Positions 9,833 through 18,653 of a stretch of 64,000 nt of DNA are shown in pieces. Numbering within the stretch: the first letter of the stretch is position 1; each line of letters starts with the position of its first letter. The position numbers were made by a program, and so were the translations under genes. The DNA comes from Streptomyces werraensis (GTDB lineage Bacteria; Actinomycetota; Actinomycetes; Streptomycetales; Streptomycetaceae), in assembly GCA_014656175.1 (NCBI GenBank), contig BNBX01000001.1:186001-250000 (forward strand), read 5' to 3'. The notes beneath the pieces are model-generated. The model had not been told where the DNA came from. It ran no database searches and saw only the letters and a list, made by a program, of their open reading frames with translations.

Positions 9833-9857
9833 GAAGGCCGCCCGAGGGGCGGCCTTC
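9833..9857 (+). terminator. trp attenuator hairpin
   Basis: GAAGGCCGCCC (9833-9843) pairs perfectly with GGGCGGCCTTC (9847-9857) around a three-base loop, followed by GGTGGTTT. It lies between trpL and trpEG, and its 5' arm competes with the leader segment at 9797-9803. Confidence 0.9.
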
Positions 9858-9915
9858 GGTGGTTTCCGGGGCCGTTCCTCACCGCTCACGACAGCGACGA
9901 AACGAGGAACGCCCC

Positions 9916-11850
9916 ATGGACCTGGCACGGCTCCCGCACGACGACCGCCCCTTCGCCCTGCTGCGCCGCCGCACCCCCGGCCACGACCACGACACGGTGG
10001 AGCTGCTGATCGGCCCGGTCACCTCCCGTGACCGTCTGGCGGACCTGCCCGACGAGGGTCTGGCCCTGGTGCCCTTCCGGCAGATCCGCGAGCGCGGCTT
10101 CGACGTACGCGACGACGGCACCCCGCTGCTGGTGCTGACCCCCGAGGAGCGGCACGAGATCCCGCTCGACGAGGTCCTGGCGGCGCTCCCGGCGCACGAC
10201 GTGCGGGTCGAGGGCGGCGGCTTCGACGTCGGCGACGAGGAGTACGCGCGCATCGTCGGCCGGGTCCTCGACGAGGAGATCGGCCGCGGCGAGGGCGCCA
10301 ACTTCGTGATCCGCAGAACGTACGAGGGTGAGATCCCCGGGTTCGGGCGGGCCGACGCGCTCGCGCTGTTCCGGCGGCTGCTGGAGGGCGAACGGGGCGC
10401 GTACTGGACGTTCGTCGTGCACACCGGGGAGGAGAAGGGGCCCGAAGGGCCTTCCCCGGAAGGACGGGGGCGGAAGACGGGTGGGCGGACGCTGGTGGGC
10501 GCGAGCCCCGAGGTGCATGTGCGCGCGTCCGGCGGGACCGTCGTGATGAACCCGATCAGCGGGACCTACCGCTACCCCGCCGAGGGCCCCACCCCCGAGC
10601 ACCTGCTCCGCTTCCTCGCCGACGGCAAGGAGATCGAGGAGCTGTCGATGGTCGTCGACGAGGAGCTCAAGATGATGTGCACGGTCGGCGACATGGGCGG
10701 CGTGGTGATCGGCCCCCGGCTGAAGGAGATGGCCCACCTCGCGCACACCGAGTACGAGCTGCGCGGCCGGTCCTCGCTGGACGTGCGCGAGGTGCTGCGG
10801 GAGACGATGTTCGCGGCGACCGTCACCGGCTCACCGGTGCAGAACGCCTGCCGGGTGATCGAACGGCACGAGGCCGGCGGGCGCGGCTACTACGCGGGCG
10901 CGCTGGCCCTGCTCGGACGGGACGAGGGCGGCGCCCAGACACTGGACTCCCCCATCCTGATCCGCACCGCCGACATCGACGCGGCCGGACGGCTGCGGGT
11001 GCCGGTCGGCGCCACGCTGGTGCGCGGCTCGGACCCGGCCGGCGAGGTGGCGGAGACCCATGCCAAGGCCGCGGGTGTTCTGGCCGCGCTGGGTGTGCGC
11101 GCGGGGCGGCCGCGTGCGGAGGCCGTGCGGCCGAGGCTGGCGGACGACCCGCGGGTGCGGGCCGCGCTGGACGGGCGCCGGGCCTCGCTCGCGCCGTTCT
11201 GGCTGCGGATGCAGGAGCGGTCGGACGCGCTGACCGGGCACGCGCTGGTCGTGGACGCGGAGGACACCTTCACCGCGATGCTCGCCCAGGTGCTGCGGGC
11301 GGCCGGACTCGACGTCACCGTGCGCCGCTACGACGAGCCCGGACTGCGGGAGGCGGCCCTCACCCACGAGGGCCCGCTGGTGCTGGGCCCCGGCCCCGGC
11401 GACCCCTCGGACACGGACGACCCGAAGATGCGGTTCCTGCGCGGGCTGACCGCCGAGGTGATCGCGGCCAGCCGGCACGGCGTGCTCGGCGTCTGCCTCG
11501 GCCACGAGCTGATCGCGGCCGAGCTGGGCCTGGACATCGTCCGCAAGGAGGTGCCGTACCAGGGGGCGCAGACGGAGATCGACCTGTTCGGGCGGCCGGA
11601 GACGGTCGGCTTCTACAACAGCTTCGTCGCGCACTGCGACGACGAGGCCGCGCGGGAGCTGGCCGCCCACGGCGTCGAGGTGAGCCGCGCGGCGAACGGC
11701 GAGGTGCACGCGGTGCGGGGCCCCGGTTTCGCGGGTGTCCAGTTCCACCCCGAGTCGGTGCTGAGCCTGGACGGGGCGTCCATGGTGCGGGAGCTGGTGG
11801 GTCAGCTGCGCGGCACCAGCACGTTCTCGGAGCGGCGGCCGGCGGTGTAG
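9916..11850 (+). CDS. trpE: Fused anthranilate synthase TrpE-TrpG (PhzE-like architecture)
   Basis: Single 644-residue chain. Residues about 1-430 form the chorismate-binding TrpE domain (NPISGTYRYP, GDMGGVVIGP, ETMFAATVTGSPVQNACRVI). Residues about 440-644 form a class I glutamine amidotransferase with the nucleophile in GVCLGHE and the His-Glu pair in FHPESV. It makes anthranilate from chorismate and glutamine. The NPISGTYR and HTEYELRGRSSLDVREVL segments also resemble PhzE (2-amino-2-deoxyisochorismate synthase), so the reaction is inferred partly from the Trp leader. ATG 9916 follows GAGGAA with six-base spacing. Its 3' end overlaps the convergent dehydrogenase by 49 bases. Confidence 0.92.
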   Translation: MDLARLPHDDRPFALLRRRTPGHDHDTVELLIGPVTSRDRLADLPDEGLALVPFRQIRERGFDVRDDGTPLLVLTPEERHEIPLDEVLAALPAHDVRVEGGGFDVGDEEYARIVGRVLDEEIGRGEGANFVIRRTYEGEIPGFGRADALALFRRLLEGERGAYWTFVVHTGEEKGPEGPSPEGRGRKTGGRTLVGASPEVHVRASGGTVVMNPISGTYRYPAEGPTPEHLLRFLADGKEIEELSMVVDEELKMMCTVGDMGGVVIGPRLKEMAHLAHTEYELRGRSSLDVREVLRETMFAATVTGSPVQNACRVIERHEAGGRGYYAGALALLGRDEGGAQTLDSPILIRTADIDAAGRLRVPVGATLVRGSDPAGEVAETHAKAAGVLAALGVRAGRPRAEAVRPRLADDPRVRAALDGRRASLAPFWLRMQERSDALTGHALVVDAEDTFTAMLAQVLRAAGLDVTVRRYDEPGLREAALTHEGPLVLGPGPGDPSDTDDPKMRFLRGLTAEVIAASRHGVLGVCLGHELIAAELGLDIVRKEVPYQGAQTEIDLFGRPETVGFYNSFVAHCDDEAARELAAHGVEVSRAANGEVHAVRGPGFAGVQFHPESVLSLDGASMVRELVGQLRGTSTFSERRPAV

Positions 11851-12797
11851 TCGAGGACGTTGTCGACCGTCGTCGCGACGATCTGGGTGACGGCGTCCAC
11901 GGTGTAGTACGCCTGGTGGGACGTGACCAGGACGTTGGGGAAGGTGACGAGGCGGGCCAGCGTGTCGTCGTCGACGGCCTCCAGGGACTTGTCGAGGAAG
12001 AACAGGCCCGCCTCCGCCTCGTACACGTCCAGGCCGACGCCGGTGAAGCGGCCGGCGCGCAGTTCGTCGACGAGGGCCGCGGTGTCGACCAGGCCGCCCC
12101 GGCTGGAGTTCACCAGGATCGCGTCGTCCCGCATGGACTTCAGCGCGGTCGCGTCGATCAGGTGCCGGGTGCTGGGCAGCAGCGGCACGTGCAGGCTGAC
12201 CAGGTCGGACTCGGCGAGCAGGCGCTCCTTCGGGACGTACGTCATGCCCAGCTCGCGGCAGGCCGGGTTCTCGGCGACGTCCCAGCCGAGCAGCCGCATG
12301 CCGAAGCCGTGGGCGATGCGGGCGAACGCCTCGCCGATCTTCCCCGTGCCGAGCACACCGGCGGTGCGGCCGTGCAGGTCGCGGCCCATCAGCCCGTCGA
12401 GGCGGAAGTCGAAGTCGCGGGTGCGGGTGGAGGCGCGGACGATGCGGCGGTTGACCGCCATGGCGAGGGTCCAGGCGAACTCGGCGACCGAGTACGGGGA
12501 GTAGGAGGAGACGCGGGCGACGGTGATGCCGAGGCGTTCGGCGACGTCCAGATCGACGTTGTTGAAGCCGGTGGAGCGCTGGGCGACCATCCGGGTGCCG
12601 CCGGCGGCGAGGTTCGACAGGACGTCGGCGCCGAGGTCGCAGTTGACGCTGGTGGAGATGATCTCGTGGCCGGCGGCGATGGGGGCGGTGTCGGTGTTCA
12701 GGAAGACGCCGAGGGTGCGGACGGGGTGGTGGGGGGCGAAGGCGCGTTCGACGAGGGGCTTCTCGTCTGCCTGCACGCCGAAGGCGAGGATCTCCAC
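11802..12797 (-). CDS. D-2-hydroxyacid dehydrogenase (D-lactate dehydrogenase-like)
   Basis: NAD-dependent enzyme of 331 residues in the D-isomer-specific 2-hydroxyacid dehydrogenase family. VLGTGKIGEAF is the nucleotide fold (about 147-157). The catalytic trio is visible: Arg in VNSSRGGLVD, Glu in DVYEAEAGLFF, and His in TSHQAYYT. The last two segments are of the D-lactate dehydrogenase subtype, which interconverts pyruvate and D-lactate. Start ATG 12797. It converges on trpEG with the last 16 codons antisense to it, so the genes cannot be separated by an intergenic terminator. Confidence 0.9.
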   Translation of the reverse strand: MEILAFGVQADEKPLVERAFAPHHPVRTLGVFLNTDTAPIAAGHEIISTSVNCDLGADVLSNLAAGGTRMVAQRSTGFNNVDLDVAERLGITVARVSSYSPYSVAEFAWTLAMAVNRRIVRASTRTRDFDFRLDGLMGRDLHGRTAGVLGTGKIGEAFARIAHGFGMRLLGWDVAENPACRELGMTYVPKERLLAESDLVSLHVPLLPSTRHLIDATALKSMRDDAILVNSSRGGLVDTAALVDELRAGRFTGVGLDVYEAEAGLFFLDKSLEAVDDDTLARLVTFPNVLVTSHQAYYTVDAVTQIVATTVDNVLDYTAGRRSENVLVPRS

Positions 12798-13135
12798 GGG
12801 CCCCTCCGGGGGTTTGCGGCGGTCTGCTTCCCTGCGGGGAGCTTACGGGGCCGTCGGTGAGCTCGACGTGGGCCGAAGGGCCCTCGGTGTCGGCGCGGGG
12901 GCGGGGGTGTGCGCGGCCCGGCGTTCGCGGGGTGCCGCCGCGGGCAGTCGGGGGCGCGGGGAACCGCGCGACCAGCCCCGACGGGCTGCACCCGGCGGAC
13001 GACCGTGCGAGGCACCCCATGAGCCGCGGGCAGGGCGCTGACGCCGAGGCTCTCCGCGAGGTGCCGCCTGCGCCCACCCGTGCCGCCCCGAGCGGCACGA
13101 CTGCCCGCAGCCGGCGGCGCCCTGCGCGGCCGGCG
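12798..13135. other. Intergenic region of 338 bp with a copy of the dispersed repeat
   Basis: No supported gene lies between the dehydrogenase start and the pfkA stop. It contains a copy of the dispersed element (GGGGCGCGGGGAACCGCGCG at 12951-12970, continuing ACCAGCCCCGACGGG). It should also hold the dehydrogenase promoter, although no clear -10/-35 pair is visible. Confidence 0.6.
12951..12990 (+). repeat. Dispersed intergenic repeat, copy 1
   Basis: Full core GGGGCGCGGGGAACCGCGCG followed by ACCAGCCCCGACGGG and a CCGCACCCG-like tail. Related copies lie at 26085-26108, 28657-28680, 48007-48031 and 50771-50787, all outside genes. Confidence 0.75.
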
Positions 13136-14164
13136 CTACCCGAAGAAGACGCCCACCTCCTCGTAGAGGGACGGCGGAACCGTCTTCAGCCGGGCTGTCG
13201 CGTCCGCCATCGGGACGCGGACGATGTCCGTGCCCTGGAGGGCGACCATCGTGCCGAAGTCTCCGTCGCGGACGCAGTCGATCGCGTGGAGGCCGAAGCG
13301 GGTGGCGAGCCAGCGGTCGTACGCGCTGGGCGTGCCGCCGCGCTGGACGTGGCCCAGGACCGTGGTCCTGGCCTCCTTCCCCGTGCGTTTCTCGATCTGC
13401 TTGGCGAGCCATTCGCCGACCCCGGACAGCCGGACGTGTCCGAACGCGTCCAGGGACTGGTCCTTGAGCACCATGTCGCCGTCGCACGGCACCGCGCCCT
13501 CCGCGACGACCACGATCGGCGCGTACGAGGCGCGGAACCGTGAGGTCACCCACGCGCACACCTGGTCGACGTCGAAGGGGTGCTCGGGGATGAGGATGAC
13601 GTTGGCGCCGCCGGCCAGGCCCGAGTGGAGGGCGATCCAGCCGGAGTGGCGGCCCATCACCTCGACGACCAGGACCCGCATGTGGGACTCGGCGGTGGTG
13701 TGCAGCCGGTCGATGGCCTCGGTGGCGATACCGACGGCGGTGTCGAAGCCGAAGGTGTAGTCGGTGGCGGACAGGTCGTTGTCGATGGTCTTCGGCACGC
13801 CCACGCAGGGGACGCCGTACTCGTCGGCGAGGCAGGTGGCGACGCCGAGGGTGTCCTCGCCCCCGATGGCGACGAGGGCGTCCACGCCGAGCGCGGCGAG
13901 GTTGTCCTTGATCCTGCGGATGCCGTCCTGCTCGTTGAGCGGGTTGGTCCGTGAGGAGCCGAGGACGGTGCCGCCGCGGGGCAGGATGCCGCGCACGGCG
14001 GGGATGCCGAGGGGCACGGTGACGCCGTCGAGGGGACCGCGCCAGCCGTCCCGGAACCCGGTGAACTCGTAGCCGTACTCCTGTACGCCCTTGCGGACGA
14101 CGGCCCGGATGACGGCGTTGAGCCCGGGGCAGTCGCCGCCTCCGGTCAGTACTCCGACCCGCAT
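13136..14164 (-). CDS. pfkA: 6-phosphofructokinase (group III, with PPi-type signature residues)
   Basis: Phosphofructokinase of 342 residues, starting MRVGVLTGGGDCPGLN at ATG 14164 (a start ten codons upstream lacks support). It phosphorylates fructose 6-phosphate in glycolysis. VAIGGEDTLG and GVPKTIDNDL carry Asp and Lys at the sites equal to E. coli 104 and 124, which usually mark pyrophosphate-dependent enzymes, yet the characterised Streptomyces enzyme is reported to use ATP. GRHSGWIALHSGLAGGAN and the RGGTPSAYDRWLATRFG region bind substrate. The phosphoryl donor cannot be settled from sequence. Confidence 0.94.
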   Translation of the reverse strand: MRVGVLTGGGDCPGLNAVIRAVVRKGVQEYGYEFTGFRDGWRGPLDGVTVPLGIPAVRGILPRGGTVLGSSRTNPLNEQDGIRRIKDNLAALGVDALVAIGGEDTLGVATCLADEYGVPCVGVPKTIDNDLSATDYTFGFDTAVGIATEAIDRLHTTAESHMRVLVVEVMGRHSGWIALHSGLAGGANVILIPEHPFDVDQVCAWVTSRFRASYAPIVVVAEGAVPCDGDMVLKDQSLDAFGHVRLSGVGEWLAKQIEKRTGKEARTTVLGHVQRGGTPSAYDRWLATRFGLHAIDCVRDGDFGTMVALQGTDIVRVPMADATARLKTVPPSLYEEVGVFFG

Positions 14165-14302
14165 GGAAGTGTCCCTTCGCCATGGTCGACGCAATGCCGT
14201 TCGTTCCCACCTGGCACGGTAAGGGTGACTGGGGTCACATCGACATGGCCGGGACGGTAAATACCGGGAAGCGTCCGGGTGTTGGGACGGGACCGAACGG
14301 GA

Positions 14303-14980
14303 CTACTCGTCGTCGAGACCGCGCTCGATGGCGTACCGGACGAGTTCCACGCGGTTGTGGAGCTGGAGTTTTCCGAGGGTGTTCTGGACGTGGTTCTGCA
14401 CGGTGCGGTGGGAGATGACGAGGCGTTCGGCGATCTGCTTGTAGCTCAGGCCCTTGGCGACCAGGCGCAGCACCTCGGTCTCGCGCTCGGTGAGCCGGGG
14501 CGCCTTCTGCTCCTCGCCGCCGGCGGCGGGAGCGGCCGGTTCGGAGGCGAGGCGGCGGTACTCGCCGAGGACCAGTCCGGCGAGGCCCGGGGTGAACACC
14601 GGGTCACCGTCGGCGGTGCGGCGCACGGCGTCGCGCAGTTCCTCGGTGGAGGCGGACTTCAGCAGATAACCGGTGGCGCCGGACTTCACGGCCTCCAGGA
14701 CGTCGGCGTGCTCGCCGCTCGCGGAGAGCACCAGCACCCGGACGGCCGGGTCGGCGGCGACGACCTCCTTGCACACCTGCACGCCGGGCTTGCCGGGCAG
14801 GTTGAGGTCGAGGACGAGGACGTCGGGCGCGGCGGCCTTGGCGCGGCGCACCGCCTGGTCGCCGTCGCCGGCCGTGGCGACGACCTCGAACCCGGACTCG
14901 GAGAGGTCGCGGGCGACGGCGTCCCGCCACATCGGGTGGTCGTCGACCACCATCACCCTGATCGGTGTCGTCCCGGTCAT
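14303..14980 (-). CDS. macR: NarL/LuxR-family response regulator (probable MacR)
   Basis: Response regulator of 225 residues. The receiver domain has VVDDHP, phospho-acceptor Asp in VLVLDLNLPG (about D57) and the lysine in YLLKSAS. The C-terminal LuxR helix-turn-helix is LTERETEVLRLVAKG...SYKQIAERL. ATG 14980 overlaps the stop of the upstream sensor kinase as ATGA, so the pair is coupled. By position and domain type it corresponds to MacR of S. coelicolor, linked to aerial growth and actinorhodin production. I assign that name from synteny, not from a unique motif. Confidence 0.88.
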   Translation of the reverse strand: MTGTTPIRVMVVDDHPMWRDAVARDLSESGFEVVATAGDGDQAVRRAKAAAPDVLVLDLNLPGKPGVQVCKEVVAADPAVRVLVLSASGEHADVLEAVKSGATGYLLKSASTEELRDAVRRTADGDPVFTPGLAGLVLGEYRRLASEPAAPAAGGEEQKAPRLTERETEVLRLVAKGLSYKQIAERLVISHRTVQNHVQNTLGKLQLHNRVELVRYAIERGLDDE

Positions 14981-16215
14981 CGCTGTTCCGCCTTCCCCCG
15001 CAGGTCGTTCGTCTGCTGACGGTGCTTCGGCACCCGGAGTTCGACCTCCGTGCCCTGTCCCGGCACGGAGATCACGTCGGCGCCGCCACCGAGGTCGCGC
15101 AGCCGGCCCCGGATGGACTGGGCCACACCGAGCCGCCCCTCCCCCTCGGCCTGGGCGAGCCGTCCTTCGGGGATGCCGGGGCCGTCGTCGCGGACGGTGA
15201 CGATCACCTCGTCCGGCTCGTCCTCGACCAGGATCCAGGCGCGGGCCTGCTCCCCGGCGTGACGGCGGACGTTGTCCAGGGCGGCGGCGACGGCGGCGGC
15301 CACCTCGCGCGCGGCCTGCGGGGCCAGCGGCACGGGCGCGCCGGGTTCGGCGAGGCTGACCCGGGACCCGGCGTGCGGGGCGAGCAGGGACCGCAGGTCC
15401 ACCGGCCCGTCGTCGTCCGGCTCGTCCACCTCCACGCTGCGTACGACGGCGCCCTGGGCGGCGTCCTCGCTGGCGCGGGAGACGGGGACGAGGCCGCCGG
15501 AGACCAGGGTGCGCAGCGCCACCTCCTGCTCGCCGGCCAGGCGGCCCAGCTCGGCCGCCTCGCCGCCGATGACGGCGCCGCGCCGCTGCACCATCGCCAG
15601 CACCTGGAGCACGCCGTCGTGGATGTCGCGGGCGAGGCGCTCCCGTTCCCGGGTGGCGGCCTCGATCTCCAGGGCGCGGGCGAGGGTGCGTTCGGAGGCG
15701 CGGGCGACCTCGACGACGTAGCCGATGGCGATGGAGGCGACCCAGACGAGGACGACGTTGTGCACGGTGTCGCGGGCGGGGGAGCCGCGCTCGACCATGT
15801 TGGCGACGGCGACCAGGGTGGAGGCGAGGGCCGCCCAGCGCCAGCCGCCCTTGACGGCGAAGGCGAGCACGGAGCCTGCGGTCCATATGGACGGCAGGGT
15901 GGGTCCGCCGTCGTGGACGCGCTGGGCGGCGTCGGCGAGCGGGGTGATCAGGATGCCGGTGAGCGCGACGGTGAGGTCGACGGCGAGGAACGGCTTGGTG
16001 CAGGCGGCGGCGCTCGCGACCTTGGGGAGGGTGGCGAGGGTCCACGCGCCGAGCACGACGAAGTAGGCGACGGCGAGCCAGGGGCGGGTGAAGCCGTCGT
16101 GGGCGGCGGCGAACAGCCCGATCGCGTAGATCATGGTCAGGACGCGGTAGCCGGCGAGCGCGCGCCACAGCGGCTGCTCGACCGACATGCGCATGACTCT
16201 GTCGCGCTGGGCCAT
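14977..16215 (-). CDS. macS: Membrane sensor histidine kinase (probable MacS)
   Basis: About 412 residues. The N-terminal half has about five to six membrane helices, a short coiled linker follows (ARALEIEAATRERERLA), then a HisKA_3 dimerisation domain with phospho-His in RDIHDGVLQVL and a HATPase domain (LDNVRRHA, VRDDGPGIPEGRL). It should phosphorylate the coupled regulator downstream. ATG 16215 is chosen because a GGGGGG run lies just before it; a GTG at 16227 is an alternative. It lacks a large extracellular sensor domain, so the signal is probably sensed in or at the membrane. Confidence 0.88.
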   Translation of the reverse strand: MAQRDRVMRMSVEQPLWRALAGYRVLTMIYAIGLFAAAHDGFTRPWLAVAYFVVLGAWTLATLPKVASAAACTKPFLAVDLTVALTGILITPLADAAQRVHDGGPTLPSIWTAGSVLAFAVKGGWRWAALASTLVAVANMVERGSPARDTVHNVVLVWVASIAIGYVVEVARASERTLARALEIEAATRERERLARDIHDGVLQVLAMVQRRGAVIGGEAAELGRLAGEQEVALRTLVSGGLVPVSRASEDAAQGAVVRSVEVDEPDDDGPVDLRSLLAPHAGSRVSLAEPGAPVPLAPQAAREVAAAVAAALDNVRRHAGEQARAWILVEDEPDEVIVTVRDDGPGIPEGRLAQAEGEGRLGVAQSIRGRLRDLGGGADVISVPGQGTEVELRVPKHRQQTNDLRGKAEQR

Positions 16216-16252
16216 GTTCCCCCCCACTCCCCCAGGTGCGTGCCGGGCCCGG

Positions 16253-17071
16253 CTACCGCTCGGACGGTCCCCCGGACTGTCCCCGGTCCGCCTGCTCCAT
16301 GGCCGCCTTGACCTTCTCCGCCTGCTCCTTGTCGGCCCGGGCGACGGCGGCCCTGGCGGCCTTCTCCGCTTCCTTCTCGGCCTTGGCCGCCTCGGCGAGC
16401 TGCCGCTTCATGGCGGTGGCGTACATGTCGACGTACTCCTGGCCGGACAGCTTCATGATCTCGTACATGACCTCGTCCGTCACCGCGCGGAGCACGAAGC
16501 GGTCGTGCTCCATGCCCTGGTAGCGGGTGAAGTCGAGGGGCTTGCCGATCCGGATGCCCGGGCGCATCAGCTTGGGCATGACCTGGCCCGGGGGCTGGAT
16601 CTTCTCCGTGTCGATCATGGCGACCGGAATGACCGGCGCCCCGGTGGCGAGCGCCACGCGGGCCAGGCCGCCCGGCTTGCCGCGGTAGAGGCGGCCGTCG
16701 GGCGAGCGGGTGCCCTCGGGGTAGATCCCGAACAGCTCGCCGCGCTCCAGCACCTCTATGCCGCTCCTGATCGCCGCCTCGCCGGCGCCGCGCGCCCCGG
16801 AGCGGTCCACGGGGAGCTGGCCGACGCCCTTGAAGAACGCCGCCGTCATCCTGCCCTTGACGCCCGGGGTGGTGAAGTACTCCGCCTTCGCGATGAAGGT
16901 GACCTTGCGGTCGAGCACCGCGGGGAGGAAGAAGGAGTCCGAGAACGACAGGTGGTTGCTGGCCAGAATGGCGGGGCCCTCGGCGGGGATGTTCTCCAGG
17001 CCTTCCACCCAGGGCCTGAAGGCGAGCTTCAGCGGCCCTCCGATGGCGACCTTCATCGTGCCGTACAACAA
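16253..17071 (-). CDS. plsC: 1-acyl-glycerol-3-phosphate acyltransferase (PlsC family)
   Basis: PlsC-type acyltransferase of 272 residues for phosphatidic acid synthesis. The catalytic NHLSFSD matches the NHxxxxD motif (about residues 39-45), and GIYPEGTRSPDG is the substrate motif. The last 55 residues are an Ala/Lys/Glu-rich helix (AEAAKAEKEAEKAARAAVAR), probably a coiled coil, which is an extension over the family core. The start is read as TTG 17071 because AGGAGG sits seven bases upstream; the ATG five codons later is too far from it. Divergent from the esterase. Confidence 0.9.
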   Translation of the reverse strand: MLYGTMKVAIGGPLKLAFRPWVEGLENIPAEGPAILASNHLSFSDSFFLPAVLDRKVTFIAKAEYFTTPGVKGRMTAAFFKGVGQLPVDRSGARGAGEAAIRSGIEVLERGELFGIYPEGTRSPDGRLYRGKPGGLARVALATGAPVIPVAMIDTEKIQPPGQVMPKLMRPGIRIGKPLDFTRYQGMEHDRFVLRAVTDEVMYEIMKLSGQEYVDMYATAMKRQLAEAAKAEKEAEKAARAAVARADKEQAEKVKAAMEQADRGQSGGPSER

Positions 17072-17263
17072 CCGAGTGCCTCCTGTGCGTGTTGGTCAGA
17101 CCATATCCCGGAGCGGCGCCGAAGGGCCCGACGGCCCTGGTCGGTGTCAGTGCCGTCGCGTACGGTGAAGGTCCTGCATTCCCCGTGCCGGCCCCCGCCG
17201 TCCGAGACGACGTGCCGGACCGTCCACGAGTCCCAGGAAAGTCCCAGGAACAGGAGGCCGAAG

Positions 17264-18061
17264 GTGCCGCTGCTGACGGGAGCCGAGCCGTTCCGCCACG
17301 AGGGCGGGGAGACCGCCGTCCTCCTCTGCCACGGCTTCACCGGTTCGCCGCAGTCCATGCGCCCGTGGGCGGAGCATTTCGCCGAGCGCGGACTGACCGT
17401 GTCGCTGCCGCTGCTGCCCGGGCACGGCACCCGCTGGGAGGATCTGCGGGTGACCGGCTGGCAGGACTGGTACGCGGAGGTGGACCGCGAGCTGCGGCTG
17501 CTGCGGGACCGCTCCGCGCGGGTGTTCGTGGCCGGGCTGTCGATGGGCGGTGCGCTGGCGCTGCGGCTGGCGGCGCTCCACGGTGACGCGGTGAGCGGGG
17601 TGATGGTGGTCAACCCGGCGAACAAGGTGCACGGGGTGGCGGCGCACGCCCTTCCGGTGCTGCGTCATCTCGTCCCGGCGACCAAGGGCATCGCGAGCGA
17701 CATCGCCAAGCCGGTGACCCGGGAGCTGGGGTACGACCGGGTGCCGCTGCACGCGGCGCACTCCCTGCGGAACTTCTTCCGGCTGGTCGACCGTGAGCTG
17801 CCGCAGGTCACGCAGCCGCTGCTGCTGATGCGCAGCCCGCAGGACCATGTGGTGCCGCCGGCGGACTCGGCGCGGATCCTGTCCCGGGTGTCGTCGGCGG
17901 ACGTGACGGAGGTCCTGCTGGAACAGAGCTACCACGTGGCGACGTTGGACCACGACGCGGAGCTGATCTTCCGGGAGAGCACCGCGTTCATCGGCCGGCT
18001 CGCACCCGGCGCCGTCAGGGAGCCCGGTCTCGGCAAGGAAGGGACGACCGCAGGTGGCTGA
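17264..18061 (+). CDS. Alpha/beta hydrolase, carboxylesterase or monoacylglycerol lipase type
   Basis: Cytosolic hydrolase of 265 residues, similar to Est30-type carboxylesterases. LLCHGFTGSPQSM supplies the oxyanion region, GLSMGG holds the nucleophilic Ser (about 90), Asp is in RSPQDHVVPP and His in SYHVATLDHD. GTG 17264 follows AGGAGG with good spacing. It diverges from PlsC, which suggests a shared lipid theme. The next gene begins eight bases before its stop, so the two are coupled. Natural ester unknown. Confidence 0.88.
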   Translation: MPLLTGAEPFRHEGGETAVLLCHGFTGSPQSMRPWAEHFAERGLTVSLPLLPGHGTRWEDLRVTGWQDWYAEVDRELRLLRDRSARVFVAGLSMGGALALRLAALHGDAVSGVMVVNPANKVHGVAAHALPVLRHLVPATKGIASDIAKPVTRELGYDRVPLHAAHSLRNFFRLVDRELPQVTQPLLLMRSPQDHVVPPADSARILSRVSSADVTEVLLEQSYHVATLDHDAELIFRESTAFIGRLAPGAVREPGLGKEGTTAGG

Positions 18062-18647
18062 GCACGACTCGGACCGTGAGGGCCGCGAGCCGGAGGAGAG
18101 GGGCGTCCCCTTCGACGAGGCCGCCGCGTGGGAGGCGATCGTCGCCGGGTACGGCGAGGAGCCGCCGGACCCGCCGGGCGCCAAGCCGTTCAAGTCGGTG
18201 GAGGACCTGGCGCTGCTGGAGCCCGAGACCAACGACGAGGACGGTACGGACGCCGTCGGGACCAAGGCGCCGCCGCGGAAGGCGGAGGAGGAGCCGCCGG
18301 CCAGGCCGCTGGGCGGCTCGGTGGCGTTCGCCCCGGGGGTCGGGCCGCGTGACTACAGCGTCGCGGAGCCGGCGGAGGAGGACCTCGACGAGAGCGACGA
18401 GGGGCACTTCGTGCCGCCGGAGCCGCCGCCGCTGCCGGAGGCGGACGTGACCTCCAGGTTCGCCTGGCTGGGGGTGCTGGGCGCCCCGGTGCTGCTCCTG
18501 CTGGCGATACTGCTGGGCTGGGAGATGACCTGGTGGCTGACCACCGCGTGCATCGGCGGCTTCCTGGGCGGCGCGGTCACGCTGGTGATGCGGATGCGCA
18601 CGGACGACGAGGACGACGACGACCCGGGCCGCGGCGCGGTGGTCTGA
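18054..18647 (+). CDS. Conserved acidic membrane protein of unknown function
   Basis: Protein of 197 residues. The first 135 are acidic, Pro-rich and probably disordered. Two membrane helices follow near the C-terminus (FAWLGVLGAPVLLLLAILLGW and the following TACIGGFLGGAVTLVM), and the end is a cytoplasmic Asp-rich tail (TDDEDDDDPG). The GTG at 18054 overlaps the esterase stop by eight bases, so the two are translated together. I do not recognise a catalytic domain. It could be a membrane-tethered partner of the esterase. Confidence 0.8.
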   Translation: MAEHDSDREGREPEERGVPFDEAAAWEAIVAGYGEEPPDPPGAKPFKSVEDLALLEPETNDEDGTDAVGTKAPPRKAEEEPPARPLGGSVAFAPGVGPRDYSVAEPAEEDLDESDEGHFVPPEPPPLPEADVTSRFAWLGVLGAPVLLLLAILLGWEMTWWLTTACIGGFLGGAVTLVMRMRTDDEDDDDPGRGAVV

Positions 18648-18653
18648 CCGCCG

